A stretch of DNA of 64,000 nt from 34-65-8 sp964516135. Lineage in GTDB: Bacteria > Pseudomonadota > Alphaproteobacteria > Sphingomonadales > Sphingomonadaceae. The notes beneath the pieces were generated by a model, which was given only the letters and a program-made list of their open reading frames with translations, did not search any database and was not told where the DNA came from. Below, in pieces: positions 17,502 to 26,515 of the stretch; position 1 is the stretch's first letter; the number at the start of each line of letters is the position of its first letter. Both the position numbers and the translations under genes were made by a program. Where the stretch lies: contig CAZEWN010000014.1 of the NCBI GenBank assembly GCA_964516135.1, forward strand, positions 1 through 64,000. Reading direction: 5' to 3'.

Positions 17502-17604
17502 GGTCGAGTGGATCCCTTGCATTGGGTCGAGGCTAAACGAAGCGAGAGTGGCGGTGAAGCGTTACCAAGTTGCTTTTTCACAGTCTGGCCGGATCACCGG
17601 ATGT

Positions 17605-18282
17605 TTAGAGCGGCGCGCCCAACCGCCGTTGCAGCGTTGTCCAGTCATGCACATCCGCCAGCAACTTGCCATCAATGGCGAAACTGGGCGTTCCCTCGAC
17701 ATTGAACCGGGCAGTATCGCGGCTCGAATTTTCGGACAGCCGGGTCGCCATTGCGGTATCGGAGAGGCAACGATCGAGCGCGGCGCGGGAATAGCCGCGC
17801 GGCTCCATGATCGCGTAGAAGCCAAGATCGGCGGCGATTGCGCGGGTGCGCGTGGGCAGATCGCCGGTCGCCCAGCGATGGCGTTGCGTCGTGGTGGTGG
17901 CGCGGGCCGCCGCCAGCCAGCGGGGCTGGGCGTGCATGATCGCGGCGTGATTGCGCGGGAACTTGCCCGGTTCACCGCACCAGGTCAGCAGGGCGGCGGT
18001 CAGATCGACCGGATCGCGCACGATATGCCGGATTTCCAGCCGGACCTTGCCCGGCGCGATATAGGCGATCTTCAGCGCTTCGTCGCCAGTCCGCGCGAAA
18101 TCGCCACAATGGGGGCAGGTATAGCTGACGAATTCGGTCAGCGTATTGGGCGCGGCCGGATTGCCGATCGCATGGGCGCCATCGGCGCGGACCACGGTTC
18201 CGTTCCAATCGCGCTTGGTCGCGCCGGTTAGCGCAAGACAGGCGACGATTGCGAAAGGGGCGGCAAGACGTTTGAGGTTCAA
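17605..18282 (-). CDS. DsbA-like thiol:disulfide oxidoreductase
   Basis: A 225-residue protein with an N-terminal signal or anchor (LAAPFAIVACLALTGA) and thioredoxin fold. The active site is C56-P-H-C59, the classic DsbA dithiol, with cis-proline in EGTPSF. It shares its start with the stop of the upstream DUF721 gene (ATGA overlap). With the next Dsb-like lipoprotein it forms a tandem pair ahead of smc. Likely a periplasmic disulfide-forming enzyme. Confidence 0.9.
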   Translation of the reverse strand: MNLKRLAAPFAIVACLALTGATKRDWNGTVVRADGAHAIGNPAAPNTLTEFVSYTCPHCGDFARTGDEALKIAYIAPGKVRLEIRHIVRDPVDLTAALLTWCGEPGKFPRNHAAIMHAQPRWLAAARATTTTQRHRWATGDLPTRTRAIAADLGFYAIMEPRGYSRAALDRCLSDTAMATRLSENSSRDTARFNVEGTPSFAIDGKLLADVHDWTTLQRRLGAPL

Positions 18283-18812
18283 GGGGTATCCTCCTGCGCG
18301 CCCAATCCGCGTGCCAGCGATTCCAGTACCGCGCGCAATTCTGGGTCGCCGATGTCGCGCAGCGAATCGCCCAGTTCCATCGGGATGGGTTTCAACGACG
18401 GTGGTGCGACCACGCGCGTATCACCAGAACGCGGCTTAACCTCGCCTTGCCGCAGCTTGACCCGTGCCACTGCCTTGTAGCCGAAGAAGCGGTTCACCCG
18501 CTCCATGATTTCAGGGACCACGTGCTGGATCAGCGGCGCATGGGCGGGCAGTACGACCAGTTGCAGGATGCCATCGGTCTTTTCACCAGGGGGGAAGCGG
18601 ATCGCTTCCGGGGCGCAAACCCGCGCATGGGTTTCACCGACGATCTCCGGCCAGCGCGTCACCACGCTCGACTGCACGAAGCCGAAGCGGCGAAACGCCT
18701 GGCGCCCGATCTGCGGCATAAGATCAGCGATCGCCCGTGCCTGCCCACCGCGCGGCCGCTCATAGGGCTTAGCACCCTTCGAATTAGATCGTGGCGAAGC
18801 GTCCCGTTCCAT
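18279..18812 (-). CDS. DUF721 family protein
   Basis: A 177-residue protein of the DUF721 (DciA-related) family. The recognisable core is FVQSSVVTRWPEIVGETHA, followed by LQLVVLPAHAPLIQHVVPEI and KVKLRQG-like sequence. DciA proteins load the replicative helicase in bacteria lacking DnaC, but whether this one does so is unproven. The start at ATG 18812 (MERDASPR) leaves 29 bases to the divergent mutY; the longer frame from 18860 would overlap mutY and was rejected. Confidence 0.85.
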   Translation of the reverse strand: MERDASPRSNSKGAKPYERPRGGQARAIADLMPQIGRQAFRRFGFVQSSVVTRWPEIVGETHARVCAPEAIRFPPGEKTDGILQLVVLPAHAPLIQHVVPEIMERVNRFFGYKAVARVKLRQGEVKPRSGDTRVVAPPSLKPIPMELGDSLRDIGDPELRAVLESLARGLGAQEDTP

Positions 18813-18841
18813 CGTGACGCGCCCCATGCCATAGCGCGCGC

Positions 18842-19873
18842 GTGAGCGCCACCACGACAATCCCGGAGCTGCTGCTCAACTGGTACGATCGCCACGCACG
18901 CGACCTGCCGTGGCGCGCTGGGCCGGGCGCGCCGTTGCCGGACCCGTATCGCGTGTGGCTGTCCGAAGTCATGCTCCAGCAAACGACCGTCGCGGCGGTG
19001 CGGCCTTACTTCGCACGCTTCATCGAGACTTGGCCGACGGTCGAGGCGCTCGCTGCCGCGCCGGAAGACGAGGTGATGGCCGCCTGGGCCGGGCTGGGGT
19101 ATTACTCGCGGGCGCGCAATCTGGTGAAGGCGGCGCGTGCGGTGGCGGGGTCGGGGGGATTTCCCGAGAGTGAGGCGGGCCTACGCGATCTGCCGGGGCT
19201 GGGTGACTATACCGCCGCCGCCGTGGCCGCGATCGCCTTTGGCCAGCGCGCGGTGGTGGTCGACGCAAATGTCGAGCGGGTGGTCGCTCGGCTGTTTGCC
19301 ATCGGCGAGCCGCTGCCGCGTGCGCGCCGGACTATTCGGGCGAAAGCCGGCACTATCACCCCGCAGGCACGGGCGGGCGATTTCGCGCAAGGCATGATGG
19401 ACGTCGGCGCGACGATCTGCACCCCGCGCGATCCAAGCTGCCTGCTCTGCCCGCTGGCTGAACCCTGTGCGGCGCGGGCCGAGGGCGATCCGGCCAGCTA
19501 TCCGGTCAAGGCGGCGAAGAATCCGGTGCCGGTGCGGCGCGGCGTGGCATGGTGGATTGAGCGGGATGGGGCGGTGTGGCTCGTGCGGCGACCGGGCAAC
19601 GGGATGCTCGGCGGGATGCGCGCCTTGCCGGATGACGGCTGGACGGCGCGCGCCGATGGCTCGGACACGCCGCCGGTGGCGGGGACGTGGGAGGATGCCG
19701 GGCTCGTCCGCCACGGCTTCACCCACGCCACGCTGGAATTGTCGGTGCGATGCCACCATGGTGCCGATACCCCGTCCGGCGAGGGCGAATGGTGGCCAAT
19801 CGACCGGCTGGCCGAAGCGGGTTTGCCGACGCTCTACCGCAAAGCGGCGGAGCGGGCGCTGGCGGTCAGATAA
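18842..19873 (+). CDS. mutY: A/G-specific adenine glycosylase MutY
   Basis: A 343-residue DNA repair enzyme that removes adenine mispaired with 8-oxoguanine. Catalytic residues are E42 (SEVMLQQT) and D141 (VVVDANVERV), with the helix-hairpin-helix LPGLGDYTAA at 117-126. A [4Fe-4S] cluster is bound by C193, C200, C203 and C209. The C-terminal Nudix-like domain (from about 235, WWIERDGAVWLVRRPGNGML) reads the oxidised guanine. GTG start. Divergent from DUF721. Confidence 0.96.
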   Translation: MSATTTIPELLLNWYDRHARDLPWRAGPGAPLPDPYRVWLSEVMLQQTTVAAVRPYFARFIETWPTVEALAAAPEDEVMAAWAGLGYYSRARNLVKAARAVAGSGGFPESEAGLRDLPGLGDYTAAAVAAIAFGQRAVVVDANVERVVARLFAIGEPLPRARRTIRAKAGTITPQARAGDFAQGMMDVGATICTPRDPSCLLCPLAEPCAARAEGDPASYPVKAAKNPVPVRRGVAWWIERDGAVWLVRRPGNGMLGGMRALPDDGWTARADGSDTPPVAGTWEDAGLVRHGFTHATLELSVRCHHGADTPSGEGEWWPIDRLAEAGLPTLYRKAAERALAVR

Positions 19874-20087
19874 ATCCGCCGCCCAGCATCAGGCGCAGCA
19901 CCGCGATCACCAGCACGATCAGACAGAAATTGCGCCCGCCGTTGCTCGATGACAGTGCGCCCAGGCCGGCACCCGCGACCGCGAACGGCAAGGCGATCCA
20001 GTTGCCCCAGCCAAGAAATGGAATGGTCGACGGGATGACGATCACCAGGGCGACGATCCCGAACAGGATGGATAGCACGTTCAGCAT
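19866..20087 (-). CDS. small two-helix membrane protein
   Basis: A 73-residue hydrophobic protein starting MLNVLSILFGIVALVIVIPS. It has two or three membrane segments separated by a glycine- and serine-rich loop (LGALSSSNGGRN). It overlaps the end of mutY by eight bases on the other strand. I trimmed an upstream extension that reads as out-of-frame basic sequence. No recognised family; similar tiny proteins are common in proteobacteria. Confidence 0.6.
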   Translation of the reverse strand: MLNVLSILFGIVALVIVIPSTIPFLGWGNWIALPFAVAGAGLGALSSSNGGRNFCLIVLVIAVLRLMLGGGFI

Positions 20088-20191
20088 GTGTTTTATATGG
20101 CTATGACAGCAGCCGCTGACAAGAGCGATTGACCGCCCGGCGGCGGTATCGCAAACGGCGTCAACAAAAGATTGCAAAAGAGGACCTGACG

Positions 20192-21496
20192 ATGGCTTTC
20201 CGCACCTTCGACCAGCCCGATGTCTCGCGCCGTGCGCTGCTGAGGGGAGGGGTGCTGTTCGGCGGCATGGCCGCGCTTGGCGGCGTGCCGTTCGCGCGTG
20301 CCGCGCTGGCGCAGGGGCCAACGTGGCCGAGCGTGCGCGCCGCGGTGAACAGCTATGTCGCCGAAGGCAAGGTCGCCAACATGGTCGCGCTACTCGGCTG
20401 GGGCCAGCGCGAGGCGGAGGTGATCGCCAGCGGCGTGCTCACCTTCGGGCGCACCCAGGCAGCAGGGCCCAACACGCTGTATCGGATCTATTCGATGACC
20501 AAGCCGATCACCGGCATGGCCGCGATGATGCTGATCGACGAGGGAAAGCTCGGCCTCGACCAGCCCATTGCGGACCTCATTCCCGCCTATGCCGACGTCA
20601 GGGTGCAGAAGACTTATGATGGCGGCGTCGGACCTGCGGACCTGGAGCCGCTAGTGCGCCCGATCACCGTGCGCCATCTCCTCACCCACACCGCTGGCCT
20701 GGGCTATGGGATCGTCCAGAAAGGGCCGATCAAGACGCTGTACGAGGAACGGGGCCTGATCCCCGGCCAGGTCAGCCGCATTCCGATCCCCGGCCTTGGC
20801 CGGGGCACGCCTGTCCGGGGCCTCGACACTTTCGCCGATGCGCTGGCGACGGTACCGCTGGTCGCGCAGCCGGGCACGCGCTGGGCCTATTCGGTCTCGC
20901 TCGACTTGCTGGGGCGGGTCATTGAGCTCGCCTCGGGCCAGGAATTTGCAACCTTTTTGAACGATCGCATCTTCGCGCCGTGTGGCATGACCAGTACCTG
21001 GTTCCGCGTACCTGAAAGCGAGGTCGGGCGCCTGACCACCAATTATGGCATCCTCAACGGGGTGCCCTTGCCGATCGACCCGGCGGTCACTTCGATCTAT
21101 CTTGACCAGCCCGCCTTCCCGTTCGGCGGGGCGGGGCTCGTGTCTAGCCCGCGCGATTACGACCGTTTCCTGCAGATGCTGGTCGGTTACGGTACGATCG
21201 AAGGCCGCCGGGTCATGAGCGAGGCGGCGGTGCGGCTCGGCACGTCGAACCTGCTGCCCGAAGGTGTGCGGACCGAAGGCACCTTTGCCGGCGGTGCGGG
21301 CTTCGGCGCGGGCGGGCGGGTGCAGGGTAGCGCCTTCGGGTGGGGCGGCGCGGCCGGCACGGCCGCCTTTGCCGATCCGGAGCGGGGGCTGCGCGGTTCA
21401 CTGTTCACGCAATACATGCCGTCGGAGGCCTATCCGATCCAGCGCACGTTCTCGGAACTGGTGCTCAAGGACCTTGCCGCCCAGCGCGGGAACTGA
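20192..21496 (+). CDS. serine hydrolase of the beta-lactamase/esterase family
   Basis: A 434-residue enzyme of the penicillin-binding/class C beta-lactamase fold. The nucleophile motif is S101-M-T-K104, the second motif is the tyrosine in WAYSVS, and a C-terminal GGAAG-like strand (GWGGAAGTAAF) forms the third box. The N-terminus has a twin-arginine pattern, SRRALLRGG, followed by a hydrophobic segment and an ALA-type cleavage site, so Tat export to the periplasm is likely. Candidate activities are esterase, D-aminopeptidase or beta-lactamase; these cannot be separated by sequence. Confidence 0.87.
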   Translation: MAFRTFDQPDVSRRALLRGGVLFGGMAALGGVPFARAALAQGPTWPSVRAAVNSYVAEGKVANMVALLGWGQREAEVIASGVLTFGRTQAAGPNTLYRIYSMTKPITGMAAMMLIDEGKLGLDQPIADLIPAYADVRVQKTYDGGVGPADLEPLVRPITVRHLLTHTAGLGYGIVQKGPIKTLYEERGLIPGQVSRIPIPGLGRGTPVRGLDTFADALATVPLVAQPGTRWAYSVSLDLLGRVIELASGQEFATFLNDRIFAPCGMTSTWFRVPESEVGRLTTNYGILNGVPLPIDPAVTSIYLDQPAFPFGGAGLVSSPRDYDRFLQMLVGYGTIEGRRVMSEAAVRLGTSNLLPEGVRTEGTFAGGAGFGAGGRVQGSAFGWGGAAGTAAFADPERGLRGSLFTQYMPSEAYPIQRTFSELVLKDLAAQRGN

Positions 21497-21502
21497 ACTT
21501 CG

Positions 21503-22387
21503 GTGCTCGCCTTTTCCGGTTCGTTGATGGACCGCGCGGACCACGTCCGCGCCGATGCCGCCGCGCTCACACGCCTGATGGACTGGCGCGCGCGGCTGCT
21601 GCGGCTGGATGAGCTGAACCCCGTGTTCGACGATAGCGGCGCGCTCGAATGGGGTTCGCTGGCCGAAGCGGCAGAGGATGCCGAACTGGTGTTCCTCGGC
21701 CTGCTCGATGGCAAGGCCTGCTTCGCCGCGGTGCCGGGCGAGAGCGCAACGGGCCCGGCTTATGCCAATCCGGCGATCTGGAACGCGATGCAGATGCTCC
21801 AGCCGGCCGAGCTTGCGACCTATGGCGGCGCGCGCAGCCTGGTTGACTGGCATGCGCGGCACCGCTTCTGCGCTCGCTGCGGAGCGGCCACGCGCATTGC
21901 CAAGGGCGGCTGGCAGCGCGATTGCCCCGCCTGCGCGGCACAGCATTTCCCGCGCACGGACCCCGTAACGATCATGCTCGTCGAGCACGAGGACAAGCTG
22001 CTGCTGGGCCGCCAGCCACGCTTTCCGCCGCGCATCTTTTCCGCCCTTGCCGGGTTTGTCGAGCCGGGTGAATCGATCGAGGAAGCGGTCGCGCGCGAAG
22101 TGTTCGAGGAAGCGGGCGTGCGCGTGCGCGATGTCACCTATCTCGCCAGCCAGCCGTGGCCGTTTCCGAGCCAGTTGATGATCGGGTGCCATTCGGTGGC
22201 CGACGATCCGGCGCTGACGATCGATACCACCGAATTGGAAGAAGCCCGCTGGTTCACCCGCGCGGAATTGCTCGAGGCACGCGCGGCGGGGGCCGAGGGC
22301 ACCGCTGACCTGATCTTCCCGCGCAGCTTCGCCATCGCGCACCACCTCGTCATGTGGTGGCTGGATCGTGCAGGAGACGGGCGATGA
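21503..22387 (+). CDS. nudC: NAD+ diphosphatase NudC
   Basis: A 294-residue Nudix hydrolase that cleaves NAD(H) to NMN(H) and AMP and can remove NAD caps from RNA. Zinc ribbon cysteines are C123, C126, C141 and C144. The Nudix box runs from 184 to 206 (GFVEPGESIEEAVAREVFEE). The NudC-specific motif SQPWPFPSQ is at 216-224. GTG start six bases after the hydrolase gene. The end overlaps the next gene's ATG. Confidence 0.95.
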   Translation: MLAFSGSLMDRADHVRADAAALTRLMDWRARLLRLDELNPVFDDSGALEWGSLAEAAEDAELVFLGLLDGKACFAAVPGESATGPAYANPAIWNAMQMLQPAELATYGGARSLVDWHARHRFCARCGAATRIAKGGWQRDCPACAAQHFPRTDPVTIMLVEHEDKLLLGRQPRFPPRIFSALAGFVEPGESIEEAVAREVFEEAGVRVRDVTYLASQPWPFPSQLMIGCHSVADDPALTIDTTELEEARWFTRAELLEARAAGAEGTADLIFPRSFAIAHHLVMWWLDRAGDGR

Positions 22388-23055
22388 AGACGCTGACGAT
22401 CGATGTCTGGTCCGACGTTATGTGCCCGTGGTGCCTGGTCGGCTGGGGCAACCTGTCGCAGGCGCTCGCCACGCTGGAGGGCGAAATCGCCGCCGAAATC
22501 CACTGGCACGCCTTCGAACTGAACCCCGACATGCCGGAAAGCGGTGAAGATCGCACCGCGCACATTGCGCGCAAGTATGGTCGCACCCTGGACCAGTCGC
22601 GCGAGGTGCAGGGACAGATGAAGGCGGCCGCCGACCGCGCGGGCGTCAGCCTCGATTACGAGGGGCCGGACCCGGCGCCGCCCGCGATGATGTGGAACAC
22701 GCTCGCCGCGCACAAGCTCCTCGCGTGGACGGGCGAAACGCACGGGGGCGAGCGTCAGACCGCGCTGAAACTCGCCCTGTTGCGCGCCCACTTCAACCAC
22801 CGCCGCCGCGTTGGTGAAGCGGGGGTGTTGCTCGACGTGGCGGAGGAAACGGGCCTCGACCGCGCCGCCGCCGCAACCGCGCTGGCCGACCCGCGCTGGA
22901 CCGAAATGGTCCGCGCCGAGGAACGCATGGCATGGGACATGAACGTCACCGGCGTCCCCGCGATGCTGGTGGAGCGCAAGTTCATGATCCCCGGCGCGCA
23001 GGCGCCGGAGGTTTATGTGGATGCGCTGCGGCGGGTGGCGGAGAAGGTCGAGTAG
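22384..23055 (+). CDS. FrnE-like DsbA-family oxidoreductase
   Basis: A 223-residue cytoplasmic thioredoxin-fold protein without a signal peptide. The redox motif is C14-P-W-C17 in VMCPWCLVG, typical of FrnE proteins. Supporting motifs are FELNPDMP and the GVPAMLV cis-proline loop near the C-terminus. It is coupled to nudC by an ATGA overlap. FrnE proteins act as disulfide isomerases in stress tolerance in some bacteria; the role here is inferred. Confidence 0.92.
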   Translation: MKTLTIDVWSDVMCPWCLVGWGNLSQALATLEGEIAAEIHWHAFELNPDMPESGEDRTAHIARKYGRTLDQSREVQGQMKAAADRAGVSLDYEGPDPAPPAMMWNTLAAHKLLAWTGETHGGERQTALKLALLRAHFNHRRRVGEAGVLLDVAEETGLDRAAAATALADPRWTEMVRAEERMAWDMNVTGVPAMLVERKFMIPGAQAPEVYVDALRRVAEKVE

Positions 23056-23059
23056 ACCC

Positions 23060-23452
23060 TTAAATCAACCCCAACCTTTGCAACTTCCCCGTCAGCTTGC
23101 CCGGCATCGTGTCGCCAATGTCCTCGCCCGCTTCCAGATCGCGCGGGGCGTCGGTTTCCTTGAGGTAGCGCCAGCCCTGGTGGGCGCGTTTGGGTTTCGG
23201 GTTCACGCGGACCAGGCGGGGCTCGAGCTCGATGTGCCAGCGTCCGTCGGGTGCCTTGCTGAAGGCCCGGATTTCGCTGCGCGCCACCAGCGCGTGGTCC
23301 AGGATCCAGTAGAGCGAGCCGCCTGCCATCTCCTCGTGCCGCTTGGGCAGGTAACGGGTGGTGAGGCGGATTTCGCTGCGACCTTCGTACCATCCTGCGA
23401 GGTCGGCCCAGGTTTTCGCGCCGAACGCGATCTTGGTCATGTGTAGCGGCAT
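23060..23452 (-). CDS. DUF1489 family protein
   Basis: A 130-residue protein beginning MPLHMTKIAFGAKTWADLAG. Short conserved blocks such as LTTRYLPKRHEEMAGGSLYW and WRYLKETDAPRD match the alphaproteobacterial DUF1489 family, whose function is not known. Its ATG overlaps the mgtE stop (ATGA), so it is co-transcribed downstream of the magnesium transporter. An open frame of 391 residues in the same phase continues upstream only as antiphase sequence of mgtE. Confidence 0.9.
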   Translation of the reverse strand: MPLHMTKIAFGAKTWADLAGWYEGRSEIRLTTRYLPKRHEEMAGGSLYWILDHALVARSEIRAFSKAPDGRWHIELEPRLVRVNPKPKRAHQGWRYLKETDAPRDLEAGEDIGDTMPGKLTGKLQRLGLI

Positions 23453-24888
23453 CAGCCCACCAGCCCGAACACCACCGCCAGCCCGAGGAAGGCGAAAAAG
23501 CCCATCGAATCGGTGATCATGGTCACAAACACACTGCTCGCCACCGCCGGGTCCTGGCGCAGCCGCTCGAAGATCACCGGAACCAGCACGCCGGCCAGCC
23601 CGGCCACGACCACGTTGATGACCATTGCCAGCGCGATCACCGCGCCCAGCATGGGGGCGAAAATCAACGCCGTGGCGATGCCCACCAGCACGGCTACGGT
23701 CGCGCCGTTCAGCATTGCGACGCGCAGCTCGCGCCACAGGATCCGCCCCGTGTTGGCTTGGGTGAGCTGATTGGTGGCGATCGCGCGCACCGCCACCGCC
23801 ATCGTCTGAGTGCCTGCGTTGCCGCCGATGCTGGCGACCACCGGCATCAGCACGGCGAGCGCGACAAGCTGCTCGATCGCCGCGCCGAATGCGGCGATAA
23901 TCAGGCTGGCGATCAGCGCGGTGCCCAGGTTCGCCACCAGCCAGCGCACGCGCGCGGCGTAGGCATCGCGGATCGGTTCGTTGATGTCGCCGTCGCCCGC
24001 GCCCGAGAGCAGCAGCACGTCCTCGCCCGCCTCTTCCGAGATGATGTGGACCACGTCGTCGACGGTCATCTGGCCCACCAGCCGCCCTTCCTCGTCCACC
24101 ACTGCGGCCGAGATCAGGCCGTACTTCTGGAACATCAGCGCGACCTCTTCCTGGTCGAGGCCAACCGGGATCAGCGTCTGGTCGCGCTTCATCACGTCGC
24201 TGAGCGCGATCCCGCGCGGGGTGGTGAGGATCCACGACAGCGCGCAGGTGCCGACGGGGTGGTGTGCATGGTCGACCACGAAGACTTCGAAGAAGTCGGC
24301 GGTCAGGTCGCCGCGTGTACGCAGGTAGTCGATCAGGTCGCCCACCGTCATGTGTTCGGGCACCGCGACGAACTCGCGGCTCATCAGGCGGCCGGCGGTC
24401 TCCTCGGGATAGGCAAGGGCGCTTTCGATCGCGACGCGATCTTCGTCGCCCATTTCGGCGAGCACCGCCTGGCGATCGTCTTCGTCGAGATCCTCGAGCA
24501 GCTGGACCGCATCATCGGTTTCGAGCTGTTCAGCGATGGCGGCGACCGCGTCGGCGGGCAGCGCCTCCATCATGTCGTCGCGGACGTAATCGTTGAGCTC
24601 GGCGACCACTTCCGAGCCCATCAGGTCGGTGATCGCCGCGGCGAGCAGCAGGCGCTCGTCCTTGTCGAGCAGTTCGATCAGGTCGGCAATGTCGGCCGGG
24701 TGAAGCGGTTCGACGAGATCGTAGACTTGTCCTTTGTCGCCCGCCTCCAGCGCATCGCGCACGGTGCGGACGTAATCGGCCTTGAGCGTGTTCTCGGTAT
24801 CGAGCCGTTCGTCGTCGATGCGGTCGTCGGGCCGTGCGCCAGCCTCGGCCGGGGTCGGGTCATGGTCGAGGCGGGCATCGTCGTGCAC
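23452..24888 (-). CDS. mgtE: magnesium transporter MgtE
   Basis: A 478-residue Mg2+ channel. Residues about 40-150 form the acidic N domain with repeated leucine-rich helices (LHPADIADLIELLDKDER). A CBS pair follows at about 160-290 (SREFVAVPEHMTVGDLI, VDDVVHII). The membrane domain has five helices with the conserved pore sequence MPVVASIGGNAGTQ and LVP-containing helix. The N and CBS domains sense Mg2+ and close the pore. The family is present in many sphingomonads. Confidence 0.96.
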   Translation of the reverse strand: MHDDARLDHDPTPAEAGARPDDRIDDERLDTENTLKADYVRTVRDALEAGDKGQVYDLVEPLHPADIADLIELLDKDERLLLAAAITDLMGSEVVAELNDYVRDDMMEALPADAVAAIAEQLETDDAVQLLEDLDEDDRQAVLAEMGDEDRVAIESALAYPEETAGRLMSREFVAVPEHMTVGDLIDYLRTRGDLTADFFEVFVVDHAHHPVGTCALSWILTTPRGIALSDVMKRDQTLIPVGLDQEEVALMFQKYGLISAAVVDEEGRLVGQMTVDDVVHIISEEAGEDVLLLSGAGDGDINEPIRDAYAARVRWLVANLGTALIASLIIAAFGAAIEQLVALAVLMPVVASIGGNAGTQTMAVAVRAIATNQLTQANTGRILWRELRVAMLNGATVAVLVGIATALIFAPMLGAVIALAMVINVVVAGLAGVLVPVIFERLRQDPAVASSVFVTMITDSMGFFAFLGLAVVFGLVG

Positions 24889-24931
24889 GAGGCCGCTCTA
24901 GGCCGGGGGGGGCGAAAAGCAAGCGGGGTGA

Positions 24932-24945
24932 CTTGCGCGCGCAAG
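24932..24945. promoter_or_regulatory. 14-bp perfect palindrome CTTGCGCGCGCAAG
   Basis: A perfect palindrome lying between the divergent mgtE and peptidyl-prolyl isomerase genes, about 40 bases upstream of the isomerase start. It could be an operator or simply a GC-rich chance palindrome. Confidence 0.3.
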
Positions 24946-24986
24946 CCCCTATATCGGCGCGCACAGACAAACTGGAGAACTGCATA

Positions 24987-25454
24987 ATGGCCGATCAAAC
25001 GCTGACCCTCACTCTCGACTGCGGCGATGGAAAGGGCGGCGATGTCGTCATCAAGCTGCGCCCGGACCTGGCGCCCGGCCACGTCGCGCGGATCACCGAA
25101 CTGGCGGGCGAAGGTTTCTACGACGGGGTGGTGTTCCACCGCGTGATCCCCGGTTTCATGGCGCAGGGCGGCGACCCGACCGGCACGGGCATGAGCGGCA
25201 GCGATAAGCCCGACCTGAAGGCCGAATTCAATGCCGAACCGCACGTTCGCGGTACCTGTTCGATGGCCCGCACCCAGGTGCCCGACAGCGCCAATTCGCA
25301 ATTCTTCATCTGCTTCGACGACGCGCGCTTCCTCGACAAGCAATATACCGTGTGGGGCCAGGTCGAGAGCGGCATGGAGCATGTCGACGCCTTGCCCAAG
25401 GGCGAACCGCCGCGTTCGCCGGGCAAGATCGTGAAGGCGACGGTGGCCGGATAA
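24987..25454 (+). CDS. ppiB: cyclophilin-type peptidyl-prolyl isomerase
   Basis: A 155-residue cyclophilin that speeds cis-trans isomerisation of X-Pro bonds in folding proteins. Core residues are visible: FHRVIPGFMAQGGD, GTCSMAR (active arginine/methionine region), SQFFIC and the GEPP loop near the end. No signal peptide, so it is cytoplasmic like PpiB. Divergent from mgtE. The symbol ppiB is by similarity in size and location. Confidence 0.93.
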   Translation: MADQTLTLTLDCGDGKGGDVVIKLRPDLAPGHVARITELAGEGFYDGVVFHRVIPGFMAQGGDPTGTGMSGSDKPDLKAEFNAEPHVRGTCSMARTQVPDSANSQFFICFDDARFLDKQYTVWGQVESGMEHVDALPKGEPPRSPGKIVKATVAG

Positions 25455-25548
25455 GCCAGCTTCGCTGAACCGGCACCGGCCCCCTCCTCACCCGGCTGCC
25501 CAAAGGGTGGCATTGCTGTACGGTGGTGAGGTGCGGGCCGGTTCCGCT

Positions 25549-25571
25549 CTGCTTCAGTCGCGCTGAAGCAG
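25549..25571. terminator. convergent-gene hairpin with 9-bp perfect stem
   Basis: CTGCTTCAG at 25549-25557 and its complement CTGAAGCAG at 25563-25571 flank a five-base loop. It lies between the converging isomerase and LysR genes. A longer imperfect inverted repeat with ends GAACCGGC and GCCGGTTC surrounds the space just before it. There is no clear T-run, so its efficiency as an intrinsic terminator is uncertain. Confidence 0.5.
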
Positions 25572-25588
25572 GTCAAGACCAACCGGTA

Positions 25589-26485
25589 TTACAATCCCGC
25601 GCCGACCAGCCAGTCGTGAAACTGGCGTACAGGGCGCTCCTCCAGCGCCGAAGGCTTGCACACGAACCAGTAGCTGTACGGGCTTTCGACCTCGACTTCG
25701 TAAAGGTCGGTCAGGCGGTCGTCCTGCGCGCGGCGAAGATGATCGTCGTGCATGATCGCGATGCCAAGACCCTGCGCGGCGGCGGCAAGGATCAGCTGCC
25801 CGGAATCGTAGTGGTCGATCGCGGCCGGCTCGAGATCATCGAGGCCAAGGGCATGCTTCCATGCCTCGAAGCTCTCCGGCAGCTCGTTGTGGATCAGGAA
25901 GGTCTGCTTCGACAGCCGCGCCAGGTCGGGCGTGGTGCCCAGGTAGGCGGCAAGTTCCTGCGTGCAGATCGCATGCACCTTGTTGTGATCGAGCTGGACC
26001 CGATGAAGCGAAGTGTTCGGCCCCTTGCTCAAGATAATGGCAGCGTCCAGCGTGTCGCCGACCCGGTCCTCCAGATGAGGTCCGGTGTCGATGTCGATAT
26101 GCAACAGCGGGTGCCGTTGCCGCAGTTCCCCGAGGCGGGGGAACAACCGCTGGCTGCCGAATAGCGGCAACACACCGAGATGGAGCCGCAGGACCGAAAC
26201 GTTTTCCGACTGACCCTCCACAGCGCGCGCCAGCGCCTCCAGATGCGGATTGACCGCCTCGTAGAAGTGGTGCCCGTCATCGGTCAGTTGCATCGTTTGG
26301 CGCGCGCGCGTGAACAGCTTCTTGCCGACGAATTCTTCCAAGTTGGCGATCCGCCGCGACAGCGCGGAGGGGCTGAGCCCGAGCTCGTCCGCTGCCGCGC
26401 GCGCCGACCCCAGGCGTACGGTTCGCATGAATGCTTCCAGCGCGCGAAGCGGCGGCAGGCGTCGATTGGGCACGGCGCGTTTCAT
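25589..26485 (-). CDS. LysR-family transcriptional regulator (GcvA-like)
   Basis: A 298-residue LysR regulator. The N-terminal winged helix contains PPLRALEAFMRTVRLGSARA and LSPSALSRRIANLEEFVG. The effector domain from about residue 90 is of the GcvA/AmpR type, with LILAAAAQGLGIAIMHDD near the end. It stands alone, 30 bases from the start of the corC group on the same strand. Regulated target and ligand unknown. Confidence 0.92.
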   Translation of the reverse strand: MKRAVPNRRLPPLRALEAFMRTVRLGSARAAADELGLSPSALSRRIANLEEFVGKKLFTRARQTMQLTDDGHHFYEAVNPHLEALARAVEGQSENVSVLRLHLGVLPLFGSQRLFPRLGELRQRHPLLHIDIDTGPHLEDRVGDTLDAAIILSKGPNTSLHRVQLDHNKVHAICTQELAAYLGTTPDLARLSKQTFLIHNELPESFEAWKHALGLDDLEPAAIDHYDSGQLILAAAAQGLGIAIMHDDHLRRAQDDRLTDLYEVEVESPYSYWFVCKPSALEERPVRQFHDWLVGAGL

Positions 26486-26515
26486 GCGGGGGACGCTGGC
26501 TGGTGTCGAGAGGAA

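Noticed and set aside
23060..24235. 391-residue frame covering the DUF1489 gene and part of mgtE
   Set aside because: Only the last 130 residues look like protein. The rest is an off-frame reading of mgtE rich in G, R and A.
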